Positions 36,689-46,564 of a stretch of DNA of 64,000 bases are shown here, piece by piece; position 1 is the stretch's first letter, and every line of letters starts with the position of its first letter. Both the position numbers and the translations under genes were made by a program. This DNA comes from Caloranaerobacter sp050286925 (lineage in GTDB: Bacteria > Bacillota > Clostridia > Tissierellales > Thermohalobacteraceae). Below the pieces are notes generated by a model that was not told the DNA's origin, ran no database searches, and saw nothing but the letters and a program-made list of their open reading frames with translations. Location of the stretch: the NCBI RefSeq assembly GCF_050286925.1, contig NZ_JBFWFX010000001.1, positions 124,001 to 188,000 on the forward strand, given 5' to 3'.

Positions 36689-36803
36689 ATAATCCATAGG
36701 AAATTATAAACTACTTTAAATTGTGGATAAATTCAAATATAATTTCCGTTTATGGATATGGGCAAAATCTTCCTTAATTTATTTAAATCGAAGATTTTGT
36801 TCT
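36689..36803 (+). repeat. Dispersed stem-loop element, short copy B
   Basis: 115 bp. Arms ATCCATAGGAAATTATA and TATAATTTCCGTTTATGGAT, then hairpin CAAAATCTTC / GAAGATTTTG. It lacks the roughly 80-base middle module of the long copies. Its flanks GTGGATAAATTCAAATATAA match copy A exactly. Confidence 0.85.
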
Positions 36804-36927
36804 TGTACTACCTAAAATCTATGTTTTGATAGTTGATAGCTGAGAAATAAAAAAGCAATAATTGATTAGAGGATATTTATATAATGCATAGAATATTTTA
36901 TATGATATTTAGAAAGGAGATGGGGCA

Positions 36928-38346
36928 ATGAATTATAAGAAGATATTTAAAAGTTTTACTATGGGTATACTTATTAGTTTAATTATTGTGACTATGACAC
37001 TTGATTTTGCCTATGGAGTAAATAATGAACCAAATCAAAAGATCAAAATTAACAAAGACTTAGAATACCTAAGACAGATAATTGAATTTATCAAAGCAAA
37101 TTATGCAGGAGAGGTTACAGAAGAAGAACTTATAGAAGGAGCAATAAAGGGAGTTTTCAGTAAACTCGATAAATATAGTAATTATTATTCACCAGAAGAA
37201 TTTAAAGAATTCAATACATCTGTATCAGGCAATTTTGGAGGAGTAGGAATTCAGATTACTGAAAAAGACGGATATATAACAGTAATATCACCTATTGACG
37301 GGACTCCTGGAGCAAGAGTAGGAATAAAGCCAGGAGATAGAATTGTTACGGTAGACGATATTGACATTAAAGGCGTAACAATAGATAAAGCGACATCATT
37401 GATTAGAGGTGAACCTGGAACACAGGTAAAATTAGGAGTAATAAGAGAAGGTGTAGATGGTATTATTTATTTTAACATAACTAGAGAAATAATAAAGATA
37501 AATCCAATTACATATAAAATTATGGATAATGGAATAGGATATATAAGAATATCGCAGTTTAATAGTAATACCTTTGAGAATTTAAAAGATATATTGAAGA
37601 TATTTGATGAAAAGAATATAGAAAAATTAATTATAGATTTAAGAAACAATCCTGGAGGATATCTTGATGAGGTTATAGATGTACTTCAATTTTTTGTTCC
37701 TAAAGGACCTGTTGTTCATATTAAAAAGGCAGATGGAACTATTAAAACATATAATTCAAACTTAGAAAAACCTAGGTATAAACTAGCAGTATTAGTTAAT
37801 GGTGGTAGTGCTAGTGCATCAGAAATATTTGCAGGAGCAATTCAAGATTCAAAGGCAGGTATAATAATAGGAACTACAACTTATGGTAAGGGTACAGTAC
37901 AGACTGTTGTACCGCTTATAGATGGTGGAGGTATGAAAATCACAATAGCAGAATATCTGACTCCAAATATGAGAAAAGTCAATGAGGTAGGTATTAAACC
38001 AGATATAATAGTAGAAAATACATTAGAGCCTAAAGTAGATTTATCAAAAATCCCTACTTTAGATAAAAAGCGAAAGCCAACAGTTGGAGTTGTGGGACTA
38101 GATGTATTGGGTGCAGAGATGATATTAGAAATATTAGGGTATAAAGTAAATAAACCAGATGGAATATTTGATGAAGTAACATTCGAAGCAATAAAGAAAT
38201 TTCAAAAAGACCAAGGATTATATAGCTATGGAGTATTAGATTTTACTACTCAAGATGCTTTAACTAAAGCTATTATTGAATATGCAAAGCCAGATAATGT
38301 AGATAAACAGTTGCAAAAAGCTGTGGAAGTGCTTTTAGAAAAATAG
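36928..38346 (+). CDS. C-terminal processing peptidase (S41) with PDZ and wall-binding domain
   Basis: 472 residues. A signal peptide or anchor (FTMGILISLIIVTMTLDFA) precedes a PDZ domain (about 98-180; GGVGIQITEKDGYITVIS, KPGDRIVTVDDIDIKG). The S41 peptidase has the Ser of GGSASASEIFAGA (about 293) and the Lys of TYGKGTVQTVVPL (about 320), forming the Ser/Lys dyad. A PG_binding_1 domain ends it (VGLDVLGAEMILEILGYKVN, about 385-460). Such Ctp/CtpB-like proteases cut exported proteins, in Bacillus during sporulation signalling. ATG 36928 follows AAAGGAGA. Its target here is unknown. Confidence 0.92.
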   Translation: MNYKKIFKSFTMGILISLIIVTMTLDFAYGVNNEPNQKIKINKDLEYLRQIIEFIKANYAGEVTEEELIEGAIKGVFSKLDKYSNYYSPEEFKEFNTSVSGNFGGVGIQITEKDGYITVISPIDGTPGARVGIKPGDRIVTVDDIDIKGVTIDKATSLIRGEPGTQVKLGVIREGVDGIIYFNITREIIKINPITYKIMDNGIGYIRISQFNSNTFENLKDILKIFDEKNIEKLIIDLRNNPGGYLDEVIDVLQFFVPKGPVVHIKKADGTIKTYNSNLEKPRYKLAVLVNGGSASASEIFAGAIQDSKAGIIIGTTTYGKGTVQTVVPLIDGGGMKITIAEYLTPNMRKVNEVGIKPDIIVENTLEPKVDLSKIPTLDKKRKPTVGVVGLDVLGAEMILEILGYKVNKPDGIFDEVTFEAIKKFQKDQGLYSYGVLDFTTQDALTKAIIEYAKPDNVDKQLQKAVEVLLEK

Positions 38347-38378
38347 AATATGTAGAATTAGAATAAAGTATAGTAAAA

Positions 38379-38489
38379 AGAACAAAATCTTTGATTCAAA
38401 TAAATCAAGGAAGATCTTGCCTATGTCCATTACGGAAATTATATTTTATATCCATAATTTAAAATATATATAATTTCCTATGGATTATA
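38379..38489 (-). repeat. Dispersed stem-loop element, short copy C (reverse)
   Basis: About 111 bp, inverted relative to copies A, B and D. On its own strand: ATCCATAGGAAATTATA, ATATAATTTCCGTAATGGA, then CAAGATCTTC / AAAGATTTTG with G-T pairs allowed. It lies between ctp and pyrG. Confidence 0.83.
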
Positions 38490-38490
38490 A

Positions 38491-38523
38491 AAAAAGCATG
38501 TGAGATTAACTTGCATGCTTTTT
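38491..38523 (+). terminator. Terminator upstream of pyrG
   Basis: AAAAAGCATG / CATGCTTTTT with a 13-base loop. It probably ends the peptidase transcript. Confidence 0.85.
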
Positions 38524-38561
38524 AATTTGTTATTTTAAGTATAATCTGTATTATCAAAACA

Positions 38562-38590
38562 TTGACATATTTCTTAACGTAAGATAAAAT
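38562..38590 (+). promoter_or_regulatory. Sigma-A-type promoter of pyrG
   Basis: TTGACA (38562-38567), 17-base spacer, TAAAAT (38585-38590). The start codon is about 90 bases further. No G-run or hairpin of the Bacillus pyrG attenuator type was seen in this leader. Confidence 0.75.
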
Positions 38591-38687
38591 ACTATAGTTA
38601 TGTAGGTATAAGACAAAAAAAATTTTACATATATAGAGGACACATAAAATATGTTGTTCTATGCATTTTCAAAAAGGAGGTCGTCAA

Positions 38688-40289
38688 ATGCCAACCAAAT
38701 ACATCTTCATTACAGGCGGTGTGGTATCTTCTTTAGGAAAAGGGATAACTGCTGCTTCTCTTGGACAGCTATTAAAAAGCAGAGGACTTAAAGTTACTAT
38801 TCAAAAATTTGACCCTTATATTAATATTGACCCAGGTACTATGAGCCCATATCAGCACGGTGAAGTATTTGTAACAGATGATGGAGCAGAAACTGATTTA
38901 GACTTAGGACATTATGAAAGGTTTATAGATATAAACCTAAGCAAAAACAGCAATGTTACAACAGGTAAAATCTATTGGTCTGTAATTAAAAAGGAAAGAA
39001 AAGGTGATTACTTAGGAGGAACAGTTCAGGTAATTCCGCATATAACAAATGAAATCAAAGAAAGAGTATTTAGAGTTGCAAAAGAAAAAGAAGTAGACGT
39101 AGTCATTACAGAGATAGGTGGTACAGTTGGTGATATTGAGAGTTTACCATTTTTAGAAGCTATAAGGCAAATAAAGTATGATGTTGGTAGAGAAAATGTA
39201 ATGTATATTCATGTTACATTAGTACCATATTTAGCTAAAGCAGGCGAACTTAAGACTAAACCAACTCAACACAGTGTTAAAGAGCTTAGAAGTATAGGTA
39301 TACAGCCAGATGTAATAGTATGTAGAACTGAAAGACCACTTTCACAGGAGATAAAACAAAAAATAGGATTATTCTGTAATTTAGACCACAACAATGTTGT
39401 GCAGAACCTAGATGCAGAAACACTATATGAAGTGCCATTAATGTTAGAAAAAGAAGGACTTCCTCAGATGATTATAAAACATTTAGGACTTAAATGTGGT
39501 GAACCAGACCTAACAGAATGGGAAAAAATAGTAGATAGACTTAAAAATCCAAAAGGAAAAGTAAAAATTGCATTAGTAGGGAAATATGTTGAGTTAAAAG
39601 ATGCATATATTTCTGTGGCAGAAGCATTGAGACATGCAGGTATAGCAAACGAAGTAGAAATAGATATAAATTGGATTCACTCAGAGCAAATTGATGAAAA
39701 TAATTGTGATGAACTTTTAAAAGATACTGACGGTATTCTTGTGCCTGGTGGTTTTGGAGATAGAGGAATAGAGGGTAAAATATGTGCAATAAAGTACGCA
39801 AGAGAAAACAAGATACCTTTCTTAGGAATATGTCTAGGTATGCAAATGGCAGTAGTGGAATTTGCAAGAAATGTAGTTGGACTTAAAGGTGCTCACAGCT
39901 CAGAACTTGATCCGAATACAAAATTCCCAGTTATAGATATTATGCCAGAACAGCAAGATATAGAAGAAATGGGCGGAACAATGAGATTAGGCTTATATCC
40001 ATGTAAACTAGTTGATGGAACTAAGGCTAAAGAGGCTTATAAAGAAGAATTAATATATGAAAGACATAGACATAGATATGAGTTTAATAACGAATTTAGA
40101 AATAAACTAGTAGAAAAAGGGCTAGTTATAAGTGGGATTTCACCAGATGAGAGATTAGTAGAAATAATAGAGCTAAAAGATCATCCATGGTTTGTAGCAT
40201 CACAATTTCATCCAGAATTCAAATCACGACCAACTCGCAGCCATCCATTATTTAGAGAATTTATTAAAGCAGCTATTAATAGTCGATAG
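38688..40289 (+). CDS. pyrG: CTP synthase
   Basis: Makes CTP from UTP, glutamine and ATP in the cytoplasm. The N-terminal synthase domain opens with TKYIFITGGVVSSLGKGITA; the C-terminal glutamine amidotransferase has the nucleophile Cys in FLGICLGMQMAV and the His/Glu pair in SQFHPEFKSRP. 533 residues is normal. ATG 38688 has AAAGGAGG at the right distance; an in-frame ATG at 38661 has none. In Bacillus pyrG neighbours spo0F and fba; here the same genes follow but more than 8 kb of surface genes is placed between. Confidence 0.98.
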   Translation: MPTKYIFITGGVVSSLGKGITAASLGQLLKSRGLKVTIQKFDPYINIDPGTMSPYQHGEVFVTDDGAETDLDLGHYERFIDINLSKNSNVTTGKIYWSVIKKERKGDYLGGTVQVIPHITNEIKERVFRVAKEKEVDVVITEIGGTVGDIESLPFLEAIRQIKYDVGRENVMYIHVTLVPYLAKAGELKTKPTQHSVKELRSIGIQPDVIVCRTERPLSQEIKQKIGLFCNLDHNNVVQNLDAETLYEVPLMLEKEGLPQMIIKHLGLKCGEPDLTEWEKIVDRLKNPKGKVKIALVGKYVELKDAYISVAEALRHAGIANEVEIDINWIHSEQIDENNCDELLKDTDGILVPGGFGDRGIEGKICAIKYARENKIPFLGICLGMQMAVVEFARNVVGLKGAHSSELDPNTKFPVIDIMPEQQDIEEMGGTMRLGLYPCKLVDGTKAKEAYKEELIYERHRHRYEFNNEFRNKLVEKGLVISGISPDERLVEIIELKDHPWFVASQFHPEFKSRPTRSHPLFREFIKAAINSR

Positions 40290-40361
40290 GTACTAGCTAC
40301 TTGGTATTATGGATTGGGTACTTGGTACTAGGTACTAGAGAATAGAAAAAGTTATGATGAA

Positions 40362-40400
40362 AAGAAGGTATTTCTTTTACTGATGAAGAAATACCTTCTT
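40362..40400 (+). terminator. Terminator after pyrG
   Basis: AAGAAGGTATTTC (40362-40374) / GAAATACCTTCTT (40388-40400), perfect 13 bp. Before it (40290-40340) is a CTTGGTACTAGGTACTAG-type dispersed repeat. Confidence 0.8.
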
Positions 40401-40596
40401 ATTATGCAGGTTAAAATATAGATTTTTAAGGAGAGTTTCTTCATCGCACCTAGAAGTACTTAGTTGCAATTTTATTGCAATCAAACTGTAACATAATTGT
40501 AATGGTAAATTACCTATTTTTAATATATAATAGGTAATGTAGCAAGACAAATAAAATTACACAATATTACAATTTTATTACAATAAAACTTGTACC

Positions 40597-40626
40597 ATTG
40601 ACTGATTATTTAGTCAATGCTATAAT
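40597..40626 (+). promoter_or_regulatory. Strong promoter of the main S-layer gene
   Basis: TTGACT (40598-40603), 17-base spacer, TATAAT (40621-40626). ATTGACT (40597-40603) is repeated in inverted form as AGTCAAT (40612-40618), covering the -35 box. The start codon lies about 150 bases downstream, giving a long leader. Confidence 0.85.
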
Positions 40627-40672
40627 TAGTGATATGATATAGGCATTGTCTTAAAACATGCCTTGAAATCAT

Positions 40673-40705
40673 GTTAGACTGGTTAAGAAGAAGTTACAGT
40701 CTAAC
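40673..40705 (+). promoter_or_regulatory. Stem-loop in the S-layer mRNA leader
   Basis: Perfect 9-bp stem GTTAGACTG / CAGTCTAAC with a 15-base loop, in the long untranslated leader. Stable leader hairpins are known to lengthen the life of S-layer mRNAs; that role here is inferred. Confidence 0.6.
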
Positions 40706-40776
40706 TACATATTTTAAAAATTTTAAACTTCTTCATAATTAAAATTTAAAATACAAAAAGGAGGAGGACTCTAACA

Positions 40777-43284
40777 ATGAAGAAGATTTTATCTCTAGTT
40801 TTAGTACTTTCATTAGTACTTGGAGCATTCAGTTTTGCTTTCGCAGCTACTCCAAGTGATGTTGAAGGTACAAAATATGAAGATGCAGTTACTAGATTAG
40901 CTGCACTAGGTGTTTTAAACGGTTATCCAGATGGAACATTTAAACCAAACAATTCTATTACAAGAGCAGAATTTACTGCTGCAGTTATAAGAGCATTAAA
41001 CTTAAAAGCAGCAGCTGATGCAGCTAAAGGTGCTACTCAATTTACTGATGTTCCTGCAGATTATTGGGCATCAGGATATATCAACATAGCTTCAAAATTA
41101 GGTTATGTTAACGGTATGGGAGATGGAACATTTGCTCCAAATGCTCCTGTAACTTATGAACAAGCAGTAACATTAATCATGAGAGCATTAGGATATAAAC
41201 CTGCTGCTGAGGACAGAGGTGGATATCCATTAGGTTACCTAGCATTAGCTGAGGAAAAAGGTGTAACTGATGGTGTAGATGGAGTAATTGGTCTTGCAGC
41301 TCCAAGAGGAGTAGTAGCTCAATTATTAGACAATTCATTAGATGTAAAAATGATGGTTCAAACAGGCTATGGTGACTTAAAACAATACGAAGAGTCAGAC
41401 AAAACTCTTCTTGACAAATTAGGTTTAAGTACTGTTGAAGCTCAAGTAGTTTCAGTAGATACAGACAAAAGAGAAATAGTAGTAAATGAGGAAAAAGATG
41501 GGGCTTATACAGAAAAAGAAGAATATAAAGTATTAGATGGAATTAAACTTGCTGGATTAGAGAATGCAATAGTGAGATTATGGATTAAAGGCGGAGAAGT
41601 TTTAGACATTACAGTTGAGTCAACAGTTAAATATGACTATATAGCTGCGATTAATGGAGATACTAAAGAAAAAGAAGTAGAAGTTGAAAAGTTAGAAGAT
41701 ATTAAACTTCTTAATGAAGGCAAAACATATGATATTGCATTAAATGACAAAGACGAAGTAATAGCTACAATATACAAAGACGGTTCTAGGTTAGATGGAA
41801 CTGACAAATTAAGCAGTGGATTATTTGCTAAATTTGTATTAAACGGAGACGAAATAGTAGCTATTGAAGCTTATAATCCACAAGAAGCTGGTTTAATCAG
41901 CGATATAACAGACAGCAAAATAGTATATACTAAAGGAGACAAGACTAAAACAATAAGAGATTTAGATGATGCTGATGAAATTATAGTAGTTATAAATGGT
42001 GAGGCAGCTGATTATAAAGATCTTGAAGAAGGTATGTATTTCGACTATGATGAGTATGCTTCAGGTAAGTATATCATAGTAGCAACAGACAAGAAAGTAA
42101 AAGGTGAATTTGATAGAATAGACGATGATGATAAACAAATAAGAATAGATGGAGAATATGTTGACGTAGCGGACAATGTTTACATGTCAACAGATGAAGG
42201 AGAAAATTACGGAAGTGCAGTATCAAGTTTAGATGATTTAGATAAATTATTTGATAAAGATGTTGTAGCATTATTAAACAACCAAGGAGATGTTGTTTAC
42301 ATTTCAGCAGACGTTGAAGAGGATACAACTACATTCTATGGTTTTGTAGTAGCTAAGGATGATTTCAGCCAGAAGATAAGAGTAGAGAAAGTAGTAGACG
42401 AAGGAATCGACGAAGTAACTTACGAAGTATCAATACCTAGCGATGAAACTATTAAGTATAGTGATTTAACGGCTTATAGTGAAAGTGATTTAACTAGTAA
42501 GATAAATTCATTCTATAAGTTCACTATCGATGAAGACAATGAAATAGTTAAAGCAGAAAAGGTTAATGTAACAAATTATACAGGTGATGAATTTAATTCT
42601 AAATATGATTACATTGAATTAGAAGGTAATGCAGGTAAGATTTATGTAGATAATGCAACAATATTTGACTTAAGCGATTTAGCAAATAACGGTGTTGGAT
42701 ATGTTAAATGGGAAGATATTGAGAAAACAGTTGGAGATGACCTTAATGTAGTATTTAGAGCTGATGATATAAGAGCTAATGTTGTACTTTTAATAAATGT
42801 ACCTAGTGGTTTAGGAGAAACTAAAGAATATAAAGTTGCATTTGTTTTAGACAGAGATAAAATAGCTTCAAGTGGATACAAATATGAATATGAAGTAGCT
42901 ACTCCAGATGGAACAGAAACATACAAAGCAGAAGACCAAAAAGATGAAAATACAGTAATTGTTTATGAATTATTATCAGATGACGAAATTAAGATTGTAG
43001 CTAGTGCAGTATATGACAAGATGAGTGATATAACAGTAGGAGAATTTAGTGCTGCAGAAGGTACAGTTGATGAGGATTCAATTTCAGGCGACTTCTTTGA
43101 TGTATCAGGAACAACTTATAAAGTTGCTGATGATGTGTTAGTATACAGAGTAATAGTTGAGGATGGAGAGGCTACATTTGAAGAAGCAGATCTTTCAGAC
43201 ATTGATGATGAAGGAACTACTAGAGATACATTATACTTCTTAATGGAAGATGGAGTAGTTAAGGTACTATTCTTTAAAAGATAA
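40777..43284 (+). CDS. Probable main S-layer protein (SLH)
   Basis: 835 residues, strongly acidic. Signal peptide ILSLVLVLSLVLGAFSFAFA. Three N-terminal SLH units: DAVTRLAALGVLNGYPDGTF with ITRAEF, FTDVPADYWASGYINIASKL, and GGYPLGYLALAEEKGVTDGV with a degenerate end. The remaining 640 residues are beta modules (STVEAQVVSVDTDKREIVVN and similar). A consensus promoter, a structured long leader, an excellent AAAGGAGGAGG site and its own strong terminator suggest very high expression, which is why I regard it as the principal S-layer subunit among the SLH proteins. No LPXTG or membrane anchor. Confidence 0.87.
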   Translation: MKKILSLVLVLSLVLGAFSFAFAATPSDVEGTKYEDAVTRLAALGVLNGYPDGTFKPNNSITRAEFTAAVIRALNLKAAADAAKGATQFTDVPADYWASGYINIASKLGYVNGMGDGTFAPNAPVTYEQAVTLIMRALGYKPAAEDRGGYPLGYLALAEEKGVTDGVDGVIGLAAPRGVVAQLLDNSLDVKMMVQTGYGDLKQYEESDKTLLDKLGLSTVEAQVVSVDTDKREIVVNEEKDGAYTEKEEYKVLDGIKLAGLENAIVRLWIKGGEVLDITVESTVKYDYIAAINGDTKEKEVEVEKLEDIKLLNEGKTYDIALNDKDEVIATIYKDGSRLDGTDKLSSGLFAKFVLNGDEIVAIEAYNPQEAGLISDITDSKIVYTKGDKTKTIRDLDDADEIIVVINGEAADYKDLEEGMYFDYDEYASGKYIIVATDKKVKGEFDRIDDDDKQIRIDGEYVDVADNVYMSTDEGENYGSAVSSLDDLDKLFDKDVVALLNNQGDVVYISADVEEDTTTFYGFVVAKDDFSQKIRVEKVVDEGIDEVTYEVSIPSDETIKYSDLTAYSESDLTSKINSFYKFTIDEDNEIVKAEKVNVTNYTGDEFNSKYDYIELEGNAGKIYVDNATIFDLSDLANNGVGYVKWEDIEKTVGDDLNVVFRADDIRANVVLLINVPSGLGETKEYKVAFVLDRDKIASSGYKYEYEVATPDGTETYKAEDQKDENTVIVYELLSDDEIKIVASAVYDKMSDITVGEFSAAEGTVDEDSISGDFFDVSGTTYKVADDVLVYRVIVEDGEATFEEADLSDIDDEGTTRDTLYFLMEDGVVKVLFFKR

Positions 43285-43294
43285 TTGAACAAGG

Positions 43295-43326
43295 AAGTAC
43301 GGGCCGAATGCCCGTACTTTTTTTTA
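43295..43326 (+). terminator. Terminator of the S-layer gene
   Basis: AAGTACGGGC / GCCCGTACTT with loop CGAAT, then eight T. Confidence 0.95.
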
Positions 43327-43349
43327 AAAAAAATCGAGGATTTTGTTCG
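43327..43349 (+). repeat. Fragment of the dispersed stem-loop element
   Basis: AAATCGAGGATTTTGTTC matches the 3' half of the last hairpin of copies A, B and D (AAATCGAAGATTTTGTTC) with one change. Only this end is present. Confidence 0.55.
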
Positions 43350-43422
43350 AATTGAAAATATTGACAATATGCATTAAATGGGATAATCTTTTATTAAAGG
43401 GTATATAAAAGGGGGCTTTGAA

Positions 43423-44616
43423 ATGAGGAAAATATTATCGATATTGGTTGCTTTTGCACTGTTATTTTCAGTAGTTCCTATAGGTTACTGTACTGACGAT
43501 AGTGATAATAGTCAAAAAGTAATGAGTTTTAATTTGCAACAAGCAGTAGATTATGCACTAAAACATAATAGAAATATTTTAATTCAAGATTTAAATGTGA
43601 AAAAAGCAGAACTATTTTATAAGAAGGAAATGAAAAGGCTAGATAAATACGAGGACTATAAAGAAGAGTTAAAAAATATGACACCTGAAGAGAAAGCTTT
43701 GTTGCCGGGAGAAACACCGATGCAAATTATGGAACAGAAGAAAATCGATATGGGAGTTGCCAAACGTGCAATAGAGTTAAATTTCCAAATAGCTAAGTGG
43801 AATAAAGAGATAAAGCAGAATGAGATAAAATATGATGTAGAAAAGGCGTATTATGATTTGATGCAAGCTGAAAAGAGCATGGAAATAGCTAAAGAAAGTT
43901 TAGAATTGGCTAAAAAACAGTATGAACAAAGTAAAAAGATGTTCGAACTCGGACTTTTATCAAATCAAGAACTTTTAGAAATGGAGTGTGCTGTTTCTCA
44001 AGCTCAGACAGCCTATACATCAGCACAAATGAATTATCAGTTTCAAAGAGTAAATTTCAACAATATTTTGGGATTGCCATTAAATCAGGAAGTAAAACTT
44101 GATGGAACTGTTCAATATGAAAAGCATGATGAAATAAATTTGGAAGATTCTATAGAAGAAGCATTCAAGAACAATGCAATGTTAAAAGTAGCAAAAGAAA
44201 AGACAGAATTGACAAAATTAGTGTTTAAAGCAGCAGAAGCGATATATCCTAAAAATACATACAAATATAAAGAATATGAGATAGAACTTGAAGAAGCTAT
44301 AAAAAATCTAGAAACGGTAGAAAAGGGAATAGAAATGGAAGTGAGAATGGCTTATCTTAAACTTTTGACTGCTGAAAAACAAATTAAAACTTGTGAAATG
44401 ACAGTAAAAAAATCAGAAGAAGCATTAAGATTGGCAATGTTGAGCTATGAAGCCGGACAAAAAACGCCAAATGATGTTACTAAGGCGAGAATAGAACTTA
44501 TGAAAGCAAAAAATGATTTGGCAAATCAGATTTATAATTATAATATTGCATTGCTTGACTTCAAATATAGTATAGGACTGGGCAAAAGACAATTACCAGA
44601 AATATATTTAAAATAG
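43423..44616 (+). CDS. TolC-family (OEP) coiled-coil protein
   Basis: 397 residues. Signal peptide ILSILVAFALLFSVVPIGYC. Two helical repeats of the outer-membrane-efflux-protein type: NLQQAVDYALKHNRNILIQD near residue 40 and EDSIEEAFKNNAMLKVAKEK near 240, each followed by long heptad-rich helices (MEIAKESLELAKKQYEQSKK; LRLAMLSYEAGQKTPNDVTK). TolC normally spans an outer membrane, which this type of organism is not expected to have. Homologues do occur in SLH gene clusters of Clostridia, where their role is unknown. The Cys at the end of the signal region might make it a lipoprotein, but the lipobox is weak. ATG 43423 follows AAAGGGGG. Confidence 0.8.
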   Translation: MRKILSILVAFALLFSVVPIGYCTDDSDNSQKVMSFNLQQAVDYALKHNRNILIQDLNVKKAELFYKKEMKRLDKYEDYKEELKNMTPEEKALLPGETPMQIMEQKKIDMGVAKRAIELNFQIAKWNKEIKQNEIKYDVEKAYYDLMQAEKSMEIAKESLELAKKQYEQSKKMFELGLLSNQELLEMECAVSQAQTAYTSAQMNYQFQRVNFNNILGLPLNQEVKLDGTVQYEKHDEINLEDSIEEAFKNNAMLKVAKEKTELTKLVFKAAEAIYPKNTYKYKEYEIELEEAIKNLETVEKGIEMEVRMAYLKLLTAEKQIKTCEMTVKKSEEALRLAMLSYEAGQKTPNDVTKARIELMKAKNDLANQIYNYNIALLDFKYSIGLGKRQLPEIYLK

Positions 44617-44681
44617 ATAAATGGAAGGGGAATTCCTCTTTTATTTGTTATAATCTATAAGAAAGAGGGTGTATTTTAAAT

Positions 44682-46556
44682 ATGAAACTTTTTAAAAAGA
44701 TAGTGAAAGTAGTGTTATTTTCAGTTTTGATATTTAGTTTGAATTTAACTAACATTTCTGCATATGCTCAAATATTTACAGATGTACCAGATAATTATTG
44801 GGCAGAAGAGTACATAAAAAAAGTAAAGGATTTAGGGATAATTACAGGATACCCGGATGCTACATTTAAACCTACTAAAGAAGTTACAAAGTCACAGGCT
44901 TTAGTTATGATTTCAAGGCTATATAAATTAGATGATAGTACAATTGAAACTATAAAAAACAAATATAAACATCTGTTAGATGAGTTAAAGGTTGAACCAT
45001 GGGCTTATGAAGGCATTGCTGTTGCCCTACATAAGGGTATAATTTCAGAAGAAGTTTTAAAAGAGTATTATAAAAGTGGAAGGGCTAAAATGCCAGCTAC
45101 TAAAGAAGAAATATGTATATTTCTTACGAGAGCTATGGGGCTTGAAGATGAAGCAAAAAGTAAAACTATAATAGTATTGCCTTTTAAAGATGCGGAACTT
45201 ATTCCTGCACAGGTTACACCATATGTAGACATGATGATACAAAAAGGTATAATCAATGCAAAAGGTGATTCTAAAGGTAAATTTAATCCTAAAAACTCTG
45301 TAAATCGTGCAATAATGGCAAAGATGCTTTCGATAGCTTATGACTATATTGACAAAAACGAGGAGAAACAGCAGATTTTAGTGGAAGATACTGTAACAGT
45401 ATCAGGGACTATATCAAGTATATTGAAAGCTACTAATGAAATGTATGTTACTATTGAAGATGAGAATAAAGAGAAGAATATATATAAAGTTAATTCAGAT
45501 ACAGATATAACATTAGATGGAAATAGGATAAAATTCACTGAACTGGTAGAAGGTTTAATTGTTGAGGCTGAAGTTACAGATAAAAATAAAATAGTATCAA
45601 TGAAAGTCAAAAGTATAGAAGAAGAATATTCAGGTAAAGTGAAGTCTTTAGCTCTTACAACCCCGGCAATACTTACAATAGAATATAAAAAAGATGGAGG
45701 GGACGAAACGAAAGCTCTTTATCTAGCTAGAGATGTAAAAGTAATTTTAGATAATAAGAAGTCATTTATTTACAAAATCAAAGAGGGCGATTTAGTTAAA
45801 TTAAAAGTTAAAAATAAAAAAATAGTTGAGATTGTAGCAGAAAGTAAAGATAAACATATAACAGGTATTATAAAAGATATAAAGTATAATCCAGAGCCTA
45901 ATTTAGTAATTGAAGATGAAAATGGTGAATTATATGAATTTCCTATCTATAAGAGGGCAGATATAGAAAGGAACGATAAAAATGCAGAAATTACTGACTT
46001 GAGAAGAGGCGACAGAGTAGAGATAGATGTCGAATATAATGTTATAAAAGAGATTGAAGCAAGAGTGATTAAAAGAGAAGATGAAGGTACGATTAAAGAA
46101 ATACTTATTGCTGATAGACCAAAAATAACGATAGTTAACGAAGAAGGTAAAGAAGTGTCGTATTACATATCTAAAGATGCCGATATAGATATTGATAATA
46201 AAAATGGTAATATATACGATTTGAGACTTGGTTACTTTGTTGAAGTAGATATTGAAAGTGATGAGATAATTTCAATGGAAGTAGAACCTAGAGAGCAGAA
46301 CGATAGGTATGAAGGAGAGATAGAATATTTAAATGATGATGCAGAAGTTATAGTATTGTCTGTAATTAACTATAATACAGGCAAAAAAGAGGTTGTTCGT
46401 ATAGATGTAACTAAATTTACATCTTTTATAGATAGTGATGGAGATAGAATAAAATTTAGAAATCTACGAAAAGGAGATAAAGTAATAGTAATAGGAAATT
46501 TTGATGGTGGAATATTTACTGCTAAAACTGTAATAGTAACACAAAAAGCTAGATAA
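44682..46556 (+). CDS. SLH-domain surface protein with repeated beta modules
   Basis: 624 residues. Signal peptide VVLFSVLIFSLNLTNISAYA. Three SLH units in residues 28-225 (FTDVPDNYWAEEYIKKVKDL with GYPDATFKPTKEVTKSQA; EPWAYEGIAVALHKGIISEE; TPYVDMMIQKGIINAKGDSK). Then six modules of about 65 residues, each ending in a strand like ITDLRRGDRVEIDVEYNVIK or IYDLRLGYFVEVDIESDEII. The same module occurs in the S-layer protein and in the SLH genes at 26365 and 46634. Anchored by its N-terminus; function beyond structure unknown. ATG 44682 follows AGAGGGTG. Confidence 0.88.
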   Translation: MKLFKKIVKVVLFSVLIFSLNLTNISAYAQIFTDVPDNYWAEEYIKKVKDLGIITGYPDATFKPTKEVTKSQALVMISRLYKLDDSTIETIKNKYKHLLDELKVEPWAYEGIAVALHKGIISEEVLKEYYKSGRAKMPATKEEICIFLTRAMGLEDEAKSKTIIVLPFKDAELIPAQVTPYVDMMIQKGIINAKGDSKGKFNPKNSVNRAIMAKMLSIAYDYIDKNEEKQQILVEDTVTVSGTISSILKATNEMYVTIEDENKEKNIYKVNSDTDITLDGNRIKFTELVEGLIVEAEVTDKNKIVSMKVKSIEEEYSGKVKSLALTTPAILTIEYKKDGGDETKALYLARDVKVILDNKKSFIYKIKEGDLVKLKVKNKKIVEIVAESKDKHITGIIKDIKYNPEPNLVIEDENGELYEFPIYKRADIERNDKNAEITDLRRGDRVEIDVEYNVIKEIEARVIKREDEGTIKEILIADRPKITIVNEEGKEVSYYISKDADIDIDNKNGNIYDLRLGYFVEVDIESDEIISMEVEPREQNDRYEGEIEYLNDDAEVIVLSVINYNTGKKEVVRIDVTKFTSFIDSDGDRIKFRNLRKGDKVIVIGNFDGGIFTAKTVIVTQKAR

Positions 46557-46564
46557 AATAAAAA

